A DNA stretch of 64,000 bases from an uncultured Microbacterium sp. (GCA_913774845.1 CAJYJO010000014.1:86636-150635), one strand, 5' to 3'; positions 35,148 through 45,344 are shown, numbered from the stretch's first letter. Program-made: numbers and translations. Notes: a model not told the origin generated them from the sequence alone.

Positions 35148-35960
35148 ATGTCCGACATCGAGTACGCCGAGACGACATCGTCCGACGGAACACCCATCGC
35201 GTACTTCCGCCGTGGCAGCGGGCCGACCCTGGTCGTGACGCACGGCAGCATCGCGACGAAGGAGCAGTGGATCCCCGCGAGCGAGCATCTCGCGGAGCAC
35301 GTCACCCTGTACGTCTACGACCGTCGTGGACGCGGCGGAACGGGCGACGCCGCGGAGTACTCCCTCGCCCACGAGGTCGCCGACATCGCCGCGATGATGA
35401 AGGTCGCCGGCCCCGGCGCTCACCTGCTCGGCCATTCGTTCGGAGCGTTGGCCACCCTCGCGTACGCCCGGGAGCACGGCCTGGGCGGCGGAACCCTCCT
35501 CGCTTACGAGCCGCCGCTCGCGGTGCAGGGCCCCGTCGCCGGCGAGCGCCTGCAGGGCTATCGCGATCTGGTGGATGCCGGCGACCTCGACGCCGCGCTC
35601 GAGTACGCGCTCGTGAACTTCGTGCGGGTACCGGCGGAGGCGATCCCCTTCATCCGCGAGACACCGCTGTGGGGCGCCAGCGTTCCGCTCACCCCCACGT
35701 GGGTCCGCGAGCTCGCGGAGATCGACGCCCTCGGCAGCGATCTGTCCGGCTACGCCGAGATCGACGACCCGACCCACCTGATCGCGGGAACGGCGACCAC
35801 GGCGTTCCTCTATCAGTCCGCGCACGACCTGGTGGACGTCATCCCGAACGCCGGCATCACCGACATCGAGGGCGCCGACCACTTCGCGCACCTCGCCGAC
35901 CCGGAGGGCTTCACCCGCGTGGTCGTCAGCGCGCTCGACCCCGCATCCGTCGCCCGCTGA
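35148..35960 (+). CDS. Alpha/beta-fold hydrolase in salicylate/gentisate block
   Basis: A 270-residue alpha/beta hydrolase. The oxyanion HGS motif precedes the nucleophile elbow LLGHSFGALA (Ser about residue 98); a C-terminal GADHFAHLADPEGF supplies the His. No signal peptide. The divergent promoter is shared with gentisate dioxygenase and carries the same motif as the monooxygenase operon. A gentisyl-CoA thioesterase is the attractive role, because the pathway needs one; an ester hydrolase releasing salicylate is the alternative. RBS AAGGAGG. Confidence 0.8.
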   Translation: MSDIEYAETTSSDGTPIAYFRRGSGPTLVVTHGSIATKEQWIPASEHLAEHVTLYVYDRRGRGGTGDAAEYSLAHEVADIAAMMKVAGPGAHLLGHSFGALATLAYAREHGLGGGTLLAYEPPLAVQGPVAGERLQGYRDLVDAGDLDAALEYALVNFVRVPAEAIPFIRETPLWGASVPLTPTWVRELAEIDALGSDLSGYAEIDDPTHLIAGTATTAFLYQSAHDLVDVIPNAGITDIEGADHFAHLADPEGFTRVVVSALDPASVAR

Positions 35961-35976
35961 CGCGCGTCCGCAGACC

Positions 35977-36014
35977 CGGCCCCCGGCGTTCGACCCCACC
36001 CGCGCCGGGGGCCG
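35977..36014 (+). terminator. Terminator of alpha/beta hydrolase
   Basis: A perfect 12-bp stem (35977-35988 with 36003-36014) and 14-nt loop just after the stop codon. Confidence 0.75.
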
Positions 36015-36075
36015 ATCCCGCACCGTCGCGCTCGCGAACGGCAGGCGGGTGCGAGCCTCGACCAGGACCGCCAGT

Positions 36076-36081
36076 TAGGCT
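36076..36081 (+). promoter_or_regulatory. -10 element, leaderless phosphatase gene
   Basis: TAGGCT followed by 6 nt and the GTG start; no Shine-Dalgarno is present. Confidence 0.6.
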
Positions 36082-36087
36082 CGAACG

Positions 36088-36675
36088 GTGACGATCCTGA
36101 CTCTCGTGCGACACGGTGAAACCGACTGGAACTCCGGAGGGCGCATCCAGGGCTCGACCGACATCCCCCTCAACGACACCGGCCGCGCTCAGGCGCGCGA
36201 GCTCGCCGACCGCCTCGCCACGGAGTACGCCGGTCGCGAGGCGGTCGTCGTCTCGAGCGACCTGTCCCGCGCGGCGGAGACCGCCGACATCGTCGCCGCC
36301 GCCCTCGGCACCACCGTGAGCCTCCGGATGCCGGGCCTCCAGGAGCGTTCCTATGGCGACGCCGAGGGTATGGACGCCCCCACCTTCTACGACACGTACG
36401 GCCCGTGGCACGCGGCCGACGTCCCCGGCGCCGAGACGTGGCCGGTGGTGCGCGAGCGCGCGCTCGCCGCGCTCGCGGAGGCCGTGGCATCCGCTCCCGA
36501 GGGGACCGACGTGATCGCCGTCGCGCACGGCGCCTTGATCCGCGAGGTCATCATGTTCGCCACCGACGGGGAGTTCCCCCGCGAGGGCGAGCGTCTGCCG
36601 AACTGCTCCGCGACGACGTTCCGCATCGACGGCGACCGCTGGGAGATGCTGGCCTACGCGGGCGTCGCCAGCTAG
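36088..36675 (+). CDS. Histidine phosphatase family protein
   Basis: A 195-residue phosphoglycerate mutase-like phosphatase. The phosphohistidine motif is LVRHGETDWN (His about residue 9), with the second Arg in SSDLSRAAETA, the acid-base Glu in LQERSYGDAEG and the second His in VAHGALIRE. Likely a small-molecule phosphatase; the substrate is unknown. It is monocistronic, bounded upstream by a terminator and downstream by a tandem repeat. Confidence 0.9.
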   Translation: MTILTLVRHGETDWNSGGRIQGSTDIPLNDTGRAQARELADRLATEYAGREAVVVSSDLSRAAETADIVAAALGTTVSLRMPGLQERSYGDAEGMDAPTFYDTYGPWHAADVPGAETWPVVRERALAALAEAVASAPEGTDVIAVAHGALIREVIMFATDGEFPREGERLPNCSATTFRIDGDRWEMLAYAGVAS

Positions 36676-36678
36676 ACG

Positions 36679-36894
36679 GAACCCAGGTCCCTGAGCCCGT
36701 CGAGGGACCGGAACCCCGCACGACCCCGGCACGAACCCAGGTCCCTGAGCCCGTCGAAGGGACCGGAACCCGCATCGGCCCCGGCACGAACCCAGGTCCC
36801 TGAGCCCGTCGAAGGGACCGGAACCCCGTACGACCCCGGCACGAACCCAGGTCCCTGAGCCCGTCGAAGGGACCGGAACCCGCATCGGCCCCGG
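36679..36894. repeat. Four-copy ~55-bp tandem repeat
   Basis: Units begin at 36679, 36733, 36788 and 36843. Each has GGTCCCTGAGCCCGTCGA and GGGACCGGAACCC, forming a GGTCCC/GGGACC hairpin. Units 1 and 3 share one tail, units 2 and 4 another, so the array is a duplicated 110-bp dimer. The core is the reverse complement of the dispersed TTCGACAGGCTCAGG element. It fills the gap between the phosphatase and citE. No gene is seen. Confidence 0.9.
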
Positions 36895-36933
36895 TGACGC
36901 CGACGGCCTCGGCCACCTCGCACCGGAAGCCGG

Positions 36934-37737
36934 CTACCCCGCCCGCGCCACCACCGAGCGCGCGTGGCGGAGGATCGGCTCGTCGATCATGCGCCCCTCG
37001 TGTCGGAACACTCCCCGCTCCCCCTCCGCGGCCTCGAGCACCCCGCGCGCCCACGCCACCTGCGCGGCAGACGGGGCATAGGCCGCGCGGATGGTCGCGA
37101 CCTGCCCCGGGTGGATGCACGCGGTGGCCGCGAACCCGGAGGCCGCGGCATCCCGTGCCTCGTCCGACAGGCCGTCGAGGTCGGCGATGTCGACGTGCAC
37201 CGCGTCGATCGCGCGCTTGCCCGACGCCCCCGCGGCCAGCAGCACGCGCGCCCGCGCGAGTCGTGCGACGTCGCGGTACCCGCCGTCGTCGCGCCGGCTC
37301 GAGGTGCCGCCGAGGCTCGCGACGAGATCCTCGGCGCCCCACATCAGCGCCACGACCTGCGGCAGCGCCGCAAGCTGCTCCGCGTGGACGACACCCCGGG
37401 CCGTCTCGCACAGCGCGATCACCTCGTAGCCCTCCAGGGACGCGAGGGATGCCGCGTCCTCGGCCTTCGCCACCATCACACGGCGGACGCGGGTCCGCGC
37501 CAGCGCCTCGAGGTCGAGCGCGAAGTCCGGCGTCCCGGGCCCGTTCACGCGGACGATGACGCGCTCCGGATCCGGGTCGGCGGCGATCATCGCCGCGCGC
37601 GCCGAGGGCTTGGCATCCGCCGACACCGCATCCTCCAGGTCGAGGATCGCGGCGTCCGCCCGCTCGAGGGCCTTGGCGAGCCGCTCGGTGCGGTCGGCCG
37701 GGACGAAGAGCAGCGCGGGCCCGAGGTCGAAGGTCAT
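36934..37737 (-). CDS. citE: CoA ester lyase, CitE-like (HpcH/HpaI family)
   Basis: A 267-residue HpcH/HpaI aldolase. It has the family start ALLFVPADRTERLAKAL, ILDLEDAV with Mg-binding acidic residues, IVRVNGPGT (Arg), the CETARGV segment and WGAEDLVASLG. Mycobacterial CitE (Rv2498c) acts on citramalyl/methylmalyl-CoA type substrates and lies in the same gene set. The ATG overlaps the maoC stop by 4 bp. Last gene of the five-gene acyl-CoA operon. Confidence 0.88.
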   Translation of the reverse strand: MTFDLGPALLFVPADRTERLAKALERADAAILDLEDAVSADAKPSARAAMIAADPDPERVIVRVNGPGTPDFALDLEALARTRVRRVMVAKAEDAASLASLEGYEVIALCETARGVVHAEQLAALPQVVALMWGAEDLVASLGGTSSRRDDGGYRDVARLARARVLLAAGASGKRAIDAVHVDIADLDGLSDEARDAAASGFAATACIHPGQVATIRAAYAPSAAQVAWARGVLEAAEGERGVFRHEGRMIDEPILRHARSVVARAG

Positions 37738-38201
37738 GACCGCCCCTCCCTCGCCCACACCAGCACCGTGCGGGTGGCCGTGGCGACGACCTCGTCGTTC
37801 TGCGAGCGGCCGGTGTGCGCCATGACGACGACCCCTTGTCCCGGACGGGATGCCGAGGGCCGCACCGACACGATCTCGGTCTCGGCCGTGAGGGTGTCAC
37901 CGACGAACAAGGGAGCGGGGAAGCTCACGTCGGTGAGCCCGAGCTGCGCGACGAGCGTCCCCTGCGTGAGCTGCGCGACCGACAGGCCGACGAGGGTCGA
38001 CAGCGTCCACATCGAGTTCACCAGCGGCTTGCCGAACGGTTGGGTCGCGGCGAACGCGGCGTCGAGATGCAGCGCCTGCGCGTTCATCGTCAGGGTGGTG
38101 AAGAGCACGTTGTCGGCATCCGTCACCGTCCTCCCCGGACGGTGCGCGTATCTCTCGCCGACGACGAACTCCTCCAGAAACAGGCCGCGCTGCTCGATCA
38201 T
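37734..38201 (-). CDS. MaoC-like (hotdog) acyl-CoA dehydratase
   Basis: A 155-residue single-hotdog protein. The FVVGERYAHRPGRTVTDADNVLF start and the conserved H-containing AQALHLDAAFAATQPFGKPLVN (hydratase 2 motif region) identify MaoC-type enoyl-CoA hydratases. In the leucine-degradation context it may hydrate an unsaturated branched acyl-CoA. It overlaps both neighbours by 4 bp (acyl-CoA dehydrogenase and citE). The orthologue by position is Rv2499c. Confidence 0.88.
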   Translation of the reverse strand: MIEQRGLFLEEFVVGERYAHRPGRTVTDADNVLFTTLTMNAQALHLDAAFAATQPFGKPLVNSMWTLSTLVGLSVAQLTQGTLVAQLGLTDVSFPAPLFVGDTLTAETEIVSVRPSASRPGQGVVVMAHTGRSQNDEVVATATRTVLVWAREGRS

Positions 38202-39376
38202 GCCGCCACGGTACCCGTGAGCCCCAACGCACGCGAGATGACCATGAGCTGCACCTCGGTGGTGCCCTCGCCGATCTCGAGGATCTTCGAGTCGCGGTAG
38301 TGCCGGGCGACGGGGTACTCGTTGATGAAGCCGTTGCCGCCGAACACCTGTGTCGCATCCCGCGCGTTCGCCATGGCGGCGTCGCTCGCGGTCATCTTGG
38401 CGACGGCGGCATCCACCGAGAACGGCTTGCCGGCGTCGCACAGGCGCGCAGCGTGCACCCAGGCCAGGCGTGCCGTGTGCACGCGGGCGTGCATGCGCGC
38501 GAGCAGGAACTGCATGCTCTGCCGCGTCGACAGCCGCTCGCCGAACACGGTGCGGCTGCGGGCGTAGTCGACGGCGGCCTCGAGGCATCCCTCGGCTGCC
38601 CCGGTCGCGAGGGCGGCGATGGCGACGCGGCCCTCGTCGAGCGTGCGCAGGAAGTTCTTGAAGCCGTGCCCGCGCTGCCCCAGCAGGTTGGCCTCCGGGA
38701 CGCGCACGCCGTCGAACGTGAGCGGGTGGGTGTCGGATGCGTTCCACCCGACCTTGTCGTACGCGGGGCCCACGGTGAAGCCGGGCGTGCCGTGGGGCAC
38801 GATGATGGTCGAGATCTCGGGGCGACCGGCGTCGGTGCGCCCGGTCACCGCGGTGACGGTGACGAACCGGGTGATGTCGGTGCCGGAGTTGGTGATGAAC
38901 TGCTTCGACCCGTCGATCACCCACTCGCCGTCCTCGAACCGCGCGGTGGTGCGCGTGGCGCCGGCGTCGCTGCCCGCCTCGGCCTCGGTGAGTCCGAACC
39001 CGGCGAGCGCGCGACCGGCGACGAGGTCGGGCAGGTACTCCGCCTTTTGCGCGTCGGTGCCGTAGCGGTAGATCGGCATGGCGCCGAGGCCCACTCCCGC
39101 TTCGAGGGTGATGGCCATCGACTGGTCGACGCGCGCCACTCCCTCGATCGCGACGCAGAGGCTCGCGTAGTCGCCGCCCTGTCCACCGACCTCCTCGGGG
39201 AAGGGCAGTCCGAACAGTCCGAGCTCGCCCATCTGCGCGACGATGTCGAGGGGCAGCCGGTGGGCGCGGTCGACCTCGTACGAGCGCGGCGCGATCACCT
39301 CGTCGGCGAACTCGCGCACCATCGCGCTCAGTTCGCGCTCGTCGTCGGTGAAGGCCTGCTGGCTGTCGATGCTCAC
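38198..39376 (-). CDS. Acyl-CoA dehydrogenase (isovaleryl-CoA-type, FadE19-like)
   Basis: A 392-residue FAD enzyme introducing an alpha-beta double bond into acyl-CoA. Landmarks are GFGLTEAEAGSDAG (flavin/substrate loop), QFITNSGTD, and the C-terminal signature QVFGGNGFINEYPVARHYRDSKILEIGEGT. Its place between the carboxylase and maoC suggests isovaleryl- or citronellyl/branched acyl-CoA as substrate. GTG start overlaps the accA stop by 4 bp. Confidence 0.92.
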   Translation of the reverse strand: MSIDSQQAFTDDERELSAMVREFADEVIAPRSYEVDRAHRLPLDIVAQMGELGLFGLPFPEEVGGQGGDYASLCVAIEGVARVDQSMAITLEAGVGLGAMPIYRYGTDAQKAEYLPDLVAGRALAGFGLTEAEAGSDAGATRTTARFEDGEWVIDGSKQFITNSGTDITRFVTVTAVTGRTDAGRPEISTIIVPHGTPGFTVGPAYDKVGWNASDTHPLTFDGVRVPEANLLGQRGHGFKNFLRTLDEGRVAIAALATGAAEGCLEAAVDYARSRTVFGERLSTRQSMQFLLARMHARVHTARLAWVHAARLCDAGKPFSVDAAVAKMTASDAAMANARDATQVFGGNGFINEYPVARHYRDSKILEIGEGTTEVQLMVISRALGLTGTVAA

Positions 39377-41385
39377 GGGTGGGTCTCCTTGTGGGATGGG
39401 GTGGATGCCGGGGTGCCGGCGTGATCGTGCGGTCCGGGGCGCGCGGGGGTACCGGGCCCTTCGACAGGCTCAGGGACCTGGGGCGCGAGGTGGCTGAGCC
39501 CGTCCAAGCCACCGGAGGCCGCGGGGGTCACCGTCGCGACCACGGCGTCGCGGGCGACCTGCGCGCCCGCCGACGTGCGCAGCCTCACGGTGCCGGAGTG
39601 CGGGGCGACGACGGCGTGCTCCATCTTCATCGCCTCGATGGTGAGGAGACGGGCTCCCGCCTCGACGGCGCTGCCGTCGGCGACGTGCACGGCGACGACG
39701 GTGCCGGGAAGCGGGGCGACGAGGTCGGGGTCCACGGCACCGGGCGCGCGGCCCGCGGCGGCCCGGCGACGCGCGGCGGCGTCCCGTCGCGAGACCACCC
39801 GCAGCCGGTGCGCTCCGCCGTCGGTGTGCACCCAGTACTCGACCGGACCACCCGTCACGACGGCGCCGTCAGCCGTGCCCGGCGCGACCGCCTGCACCCG
39901 GCCGGCGTCGTCTTCGAGCGACACCGTGCGCCGGCTCGCCGCTCCCCCGGCCCGCCACGCCCCGACGCGGCCCCAGACGCCGTCGATGCCCGGGGTCTCG
40001 GCATCCACGATCCGACGCGCGACCGCGGCGAGCGCACCCCGCGGCGGCTCAGGGACCTCCGGAGTGCCCCGCCGATCGAGCAGCCCCGTGTCCAGATCCC
40101 CCGCGCGCACGGCGGGGTCGGCGAGCAGGGCCCGGAGGTCGGCGATGTTCGTGTCGACGCCGAGCACGACGGTGTCGGCGAGCGCCGCGTCGAGGCGGGC
40201 GAGTGCGGTCTCGCGGTCGGGGCCGTAGGCGATCACCTTGGCGATCATCGGGTCGTACAGCGGACTGACCGCGCTCCCGGTCTCGACGGCGCTGTCGACG
40301 CGGGCGGATCCCGGATGCCAGAGGCTCACCGTCCCGGTCGCCGGGAGGTATCCGCGCGAGGGCGTCTCGGCGTATACGCGCGCTTCGATCGCGTGCCCGT
40401 CGAGGCGGGTCTCGCCGAGCTCGAGAGCGAGCCCGGCGGCGGCCCGCAGCTGCTGCTCGACGAGGTCGATGCCGGTGACCATCTCGGTCACGGGGTGCTC
40501 GACCTGCAGGCGCGTGTTCATCTCGATGAAGAACGGGGCGTCGAGCCGGTCGCCGGCGACGAGGAATTCCACGGTGCCCGCGCCGAGGTAGCCGACACTG
40601 CGAGCGGCGGCGACAGCCGCGTCGCCGAGCCGTGCGCGCGTCGCGGCGTCGACCACGGGCGAGGGGGCCTCCTCGATGACTTTCTGGTGGCGTCGCTGCA
40701 GCGTGCACTCCCGCTCGCCGAGCGAGAGGGTGGTCCCGTGCGCGTCGGCGAGCACCTGCACCTCGAGGTGGCGCGGGCGCTCCAGCAGACGCTCGAGCAG
40801 CAGGGTGTCGTCGCCGAACGCGGCGGCCGCGACGCGGCGCGCGGTGGCGAGCGCGTCGGGCAGCGCGCCCGCGTCGGCGGCGACGGTCATGCCCTTGCCT
40901 CCCCCGCCCGCGGAGGGCTTCACCAGCAGCGGGTATCCGGCACGGTCGGCCTTCGCCGCGATCTCGTCGTCGCTCAGCCGCGCGGCCGAGAATCCCGGAA
41001 CGGTCGGCACGCCGTGCGCGGCGACGTGCTCCTTGGCCCGGATCTTGTCGCCCATCACCTCGAGCGCCTCGACGCCCGGGCCGACGAACACGACCCCCGC
41101 CGCCGCGCACGCGCGGGCGAAGCCGGCGTTCTCGCTGAGGAAGCCGTAGCCGGGGTGCACGGCCTCCGCCCCCGACGACACCGCGGCCGCGACCACCGCG
41201 TCGACGTCGAGGTACGACGGCACGTGCACGGCGTGATCGGCCTCGCGGGCGTGGGGGGCGTCGGCATCCGCGTCGGTGAAGACGGCGACCGAGCGGATGC
41301 CGAGACGGCGCAGCGTGCGGAACACGCGGCGCGCGATCTCGCCGCGGTTGGCGACGAGGACGGTCGAGAACAGGGAGACGCTCAT
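39373..41385 (-). CDS. accA: Acyl-CoA carboxylase alpha subunit (biotin carboxylase + BCCP)
   Basis: A 670-residue biotin-dependent carboxylase alpha chain, by context the 3-methylcrotonyl-CoA carboxylase alpha. It has an N-terminal biotin carboxylase domain (ANRGEIARRVFR, ATP-grasp GGGGKGM, EMNTRLQVEHPVTE), a linker domain and a biotinyl domain with EAMKMEH (biotinylated Lys about residue 605). The domain should end near VVATVTPA; the last ~45 residues are encoded by an inserted dispersed repeat and are probably non-functional. ATG at 41385 lies 2 bp after the beta-subunit stop. Confidence 0.93.
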   Translation of the reverse strand: MSVSLFSTVLVANRGEIARRVFRTLRRLGIRSVAVFTDADADAPHAREADHAVHVPSYLDVDAVVAAAVSSGAEAVHPGYGFLSENAGFARACAAAGVVFVGPGVEALEVMGDKIRAKEHVAAHGVPTVPGFSAARLSDDEIAAKADRAGYPLLVKPSAGGGGKGMTVAADAGALPDALATARRVAAAAFGDDTLLLERLLERPRHLEVQVLADAHGTTLSLGERECTLQRRHQKVIEEAPSPVVDAATRARLGDAAVAAARSVGYLGAGTVEFLVAGDRLDAPFFIEMNTRLQVEHPVTEMVTGIDLVEQQLRAAAGLALELGETRLDGHAIEARVYAETPSRGYLPATGTVSLWHPGSARVDSAVETGSAVSPLYDPMIAKVIAYGPDRETALARLDAALADTVVLGVDTNIADLRALLADPAVRAGDLDTGLLDRRGTPEVPEPPRGALAAVARRIVDAETPGIDGVWGRVGAWRAGGAASRRTVSLEDDAGRVQAVAPGTADGAVVTGGPVEYWVHTDGGAHRLRVVSRRDAAARRRAAAGRAPGAVDPDLVAPLPGTVVAVHVADGSAVEAGARLLTIEAMKMEHAVVAPHSGTVRLRTSAGAQVARDAVVATVTPAASGGLDGLSHLAPQVPEPVEGPGTPARPGPHDHAGTPASTPSHKETHP
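39450..39516. repeat. Dispersed bipartite repeat, copy inside accA 3' end
   Basis: CCCTTCGACAGGCTCAGGGA near 39457 and GGTGGCTGAGCCCGTCCAAG near 39490, the same two-part design as at 13198-13276. It is translated as the C-terminal tail of the carboxylase alpha subunit. Confidence 0.85.
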
Positions 41386-41387
41386 GA

Positions 41388-42977
<1,590 letters not shown>

Positions 42978-43051
42978 GGCGGCTCCGTCTCGGTGCCGCG
43001 TCGTCGACGGCGCCGTCGTGGCCGTCGGGGTCGTTCCCGGACGGCAGGGTT

Positions 43052-43073
43052 TCAGTTAATGTTGGCTAACTGA
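43052..43073. promoter_or_regulatory. Palindromic operator, TetR / acyl-CoA operon
   Basis: TCAGTTA and TAACTGA form perfect 7-bp arms around an 8-bp spacer, centred between the divergent accD and TetR genes. A TetR-family binding site is the natural reading. Confidence 0.65.
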
Positions 43074-43095
43074 GATTCCAGGCTAGCCCGAGCGG

Positions 43096-43866
43096 ATGCC
43101 GATGACAAGAGCGACAGACAAGCCCCCGGCCGCCACCGGGGAGGCGGGGGACGCGACGCCTCCGCCCACGCCCGTCACCGCGCGCGACCGCGCGAAGGCC
43201 GACCGCCGAGCCTCGCTGCTGGCCGCCGCGGCGCGCCTGTTCGCCGAGCGCGGCTTCGACGGCGTGACCCTCGGCGACATCGGCGAAGCGGCGGGCGTGA
43301 GCGGTCCCGCCGTATACCGGCACGTCTCGAGCAAGCAGGCCCTGCTCGGCGCGATCCTCGTCGACGTGAGCGAGCGGCTGCTCGCGGGCGGGCGCCGGGT
43401 CACGGAATCCTCCCGCGCGGGCACGACCGCGGAGATCGCGCCCGACACGCCGCCCTCGATCCTCCCCGCCCCGCTCGTCGCCGAGTCCCCCCGCAGCCGT
43501 GCACAGCCGGCATCCGCCCCGAATGGTCCCGAGGACACCGACGCCGTCCTCCGCGCGCTCGTCGACTTCCATGTCACGTTCGCGCTCGCCGAGGCCGACG
43601 TGATCCGCGTGCAGGACCGCGACCTCGACCGCCTCTCGCCCGCCGACCGCCGCACGGTGCGGAGCCTGCAGAACGCGTACGTCGCGGTCTGGACCGAGGC
43701 TCTCGTGGCCGCGAATCCGGATGCCGAGACCCCCGCCGAGCGGCGCGTGCGAGCCCTCGCGTGCTTCGGTCTGATCAACTCGACCCCGCACAGCGTGCGC
43801 GGCGTACCCGCGGCTCGCGTGCGACCGACGCTGACCCGCATGGCGCTGGCGGCGCTGACGGCCTGA
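43096..43866 (+). CDS. TetR/AcrR family transcriptional regulator
   Basis: A 256-residue regulator with an unusually long, Pro/Thr-rich N-terminal extension. The TetR helix-turn-helix is clear: ASLLAAAARLFAERGFDGVTLGDIGEAAGVSG then AVYRHVSSKQALL. An alanine/proline-rich insert (about residues 110-150) interrupts the ligand domain. It likely represses the divergent leucine/acyl-CoA operon and senses an acyl-CoA. ATGs at 43096 and 43102 are both possible; neither has a good RBS. Confidence 0.9.
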   Translation: MPMTRATDKPPAATGEAGDATPPPTPVTARDRAKADRRASLLAAAARLFAERGFDGVTLGDIGEAAGVSGPAVYRHVSSKQALLGAILVDVSERLLAGGRRVTESSRAGTTAEIAPDTPPSILPAPLVAESPRSRAQPASAPNGPEDTDAVLRALVDFHVTFALAEADVIRVQDRDLDRLSPADRRTVRSLQNAYVAVWTEALVAANPDAETPAERRVRALACFGLINSTPHSVRGVPAARVRPTLTRMALAALTA

Positions 43867-43931
43867 GTCCCCGGCATCCGGCCCGTCCACCGTGGGACGA
43901 CCGCACGACGACCGTGCCGCCGCGGGTGCGC

Positions 43932-45344
43932 TCAGCGCAGCAGCATCGCCCGCCCGGGCTCGCGCAGCACGCCGGCGACGTCGGTGAGGAAGCGCGCCGC
44001 CTCCGCCCCGTCGACCAAACGGTGGTCGAAGGAGAGGCTGAGGGTCAGCACGTCGCGCAGGGCGATCTCGCCGTGATGCTCCCACGGCGTGCGCCGCAGC
44101 GCGCCGACGGCGAGGATGCCGGCCTCTCCCGGGTTGAGGATGGGGGTTCCGGCATCCACTCCGAACACACCGACGTTCGTGATCGAGAACGTCCCGCCCG
44201 TCATCGCGGCGGGGGCGGTGCGCCCGGCGCGCGCGGTCGCGGCGAGGTCGGCGATCGCGTCGGCGAGGTCGACGAGATCGAGGCGGTCGGCGTCCGGGAT
44301 CACCGGCACCACGAGACCGCGGTCGGTCGCGGCGGCGATCCCGAGGGTGACGTAGTGGTGCTCGACGATCTCGCCCGCCGCCTCGTCCCACTTCGCGTTC
44401 AGCGCGGGCGTGCGCCCGAGGGCCAGGCACACCGCCTTCGCGACGATCGCGAGCACGCCGATCCGGTGCCCGTCCAGGGCTCGGTCGGTCTTGAGGGATG
44501 CCAGCAGCTCGGTCGTCGCGGTGACGTCGAGCGTGAGGAAGGTCGTCGCGTGCGGGGCGGTGAACGCGCTCTGCACCATCGCCGCCGCCGTGTTCTTGCG
44601 GACCCCGCGGATCGGTGTGCGCGTGACGCGGTCGCCCGCGGGCACGGGTGAGGTCGGCGCGGCGACGGGAGCGGGCGGCGCGGTCTCGAGCCGCGCCGCG
44701 TACTCCTCGACGTGGGCGCGCGTGACCGTCTCGCCCGGGTGGGCCGCCGCGACGAGCACGAGGTCGATGCCGTGGTCCTTCGCGAACTTGCGCACGGGCG
44801 GCGTCGATCGAGGCCGCTCGAGCGGCAGGTCGATGGGCTCGGTCCGCAGCACGTCGTGCGGAGCCGCTTCGCGCACCGCGGTATCGGGGTCGATCGTGAC
44901 CGTGCCGCCGCCACGGGCCCGGCGACGCGGACGCGACCCGGAGCTCGGGGCGGCGCCGTACCCGACGAGGTTCGGCGTCGCCCGGGCGGCGATGTCGTCG
45001 GCGGGAGCCTCGAGCGGCGCCTCGGCCACCGTCTCGACGGCGAGGCCGGCACCGACCTCTCGGTCCGCCTCGGCGGGCGGGGCCGCCGGGGTGCCGGCAT
45101 CCGCCCCCTCCACCTCGAACGACACGAGGGGCGAGCCGACCTCGACGACGTCGCCGGCCGCGGCGTGCAGGCCCTGCACGGTGCCGGCGTAGGGCGAGGG
45201 GATCTCGACGATGGCCTTGGCCGTCTCGACCTCGGCGATCGTCTGGTTGAGGGTGACGGTGTCACCCTCGGCGACGTGCCACTGCACGATCTCGGCCTCG
45301 GGAAGGCCCTCGCCGAGATCGGGAAGACGGAACTCCGCGATCAC
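43932..45344 (-). CDS. bkdC: Branched-chain 2-oxoacid dehydrogenase E2 (BkdC)
   Basis: A 470-residue dihydrolipoamide acyltransferase. It has one N-terminal lipoyl domain (EFRLPDLGEGL, lipoylated Lys in VETAKAIVE about residue 42), a flexible Ala/Pro linker, a peripheral subunit-binding domain (PPVRKFAKDHGIDL) and a catalytic domain ending with LSFDHRLVDGAEA. It transfers the acyl group to CoA. GTG overlaps the bkdB stop by 4 bp. Short, low-complexity linker duplications are absent. Confidence 0.93.
   Translation of the reverse strand: MIAEFRLPDLGEGLPEAEIVQWHVAEGDTVTLNQTIAEVETAKAIVEIPSPYAGTVQGLHAAAGDVVEVGSPLVSFEVEGADAGTPAAPPAEADREVGAGLAVETVAEAPLEAPADDIAARATPNLVGYGAAPSSGSRPRRRARGGGTVTIDPDTAVREAAPHDVLRTEPIDLPLERPRSTPPVRKFAKDHGIDLVLVAAAHPGETVTRAHVEEYAARLETAPPAPVAAPTSPVPAGDRVTRTPIRGVRKNTAAAMVQSAFTAPHATTFLTLDVTATTELLASLKTDRALDGHRIGVLAIVAKAVCLALGRTPALNAKWDEAAGEIVEHHYVTLGIAAATDRGLVVPVIPDADRLDLVDLADAIADLAATARAGRTAPAAMTGGTFSITNVGVFGVDAGTPILNPGEAGILAVGALRRTPWEHHGEIALRDVLTLSLSFDHRLVDGAEAARFLTDVAGVLREPGRAMLLR

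Noticed and set aside
36679-36894. Possible CRISPR array
   Set aside because: Only four units, the would-be spacers are themselves repeated in alternation, and there are no cas genes. It is a tandem duplication of a REP-like hairpin.
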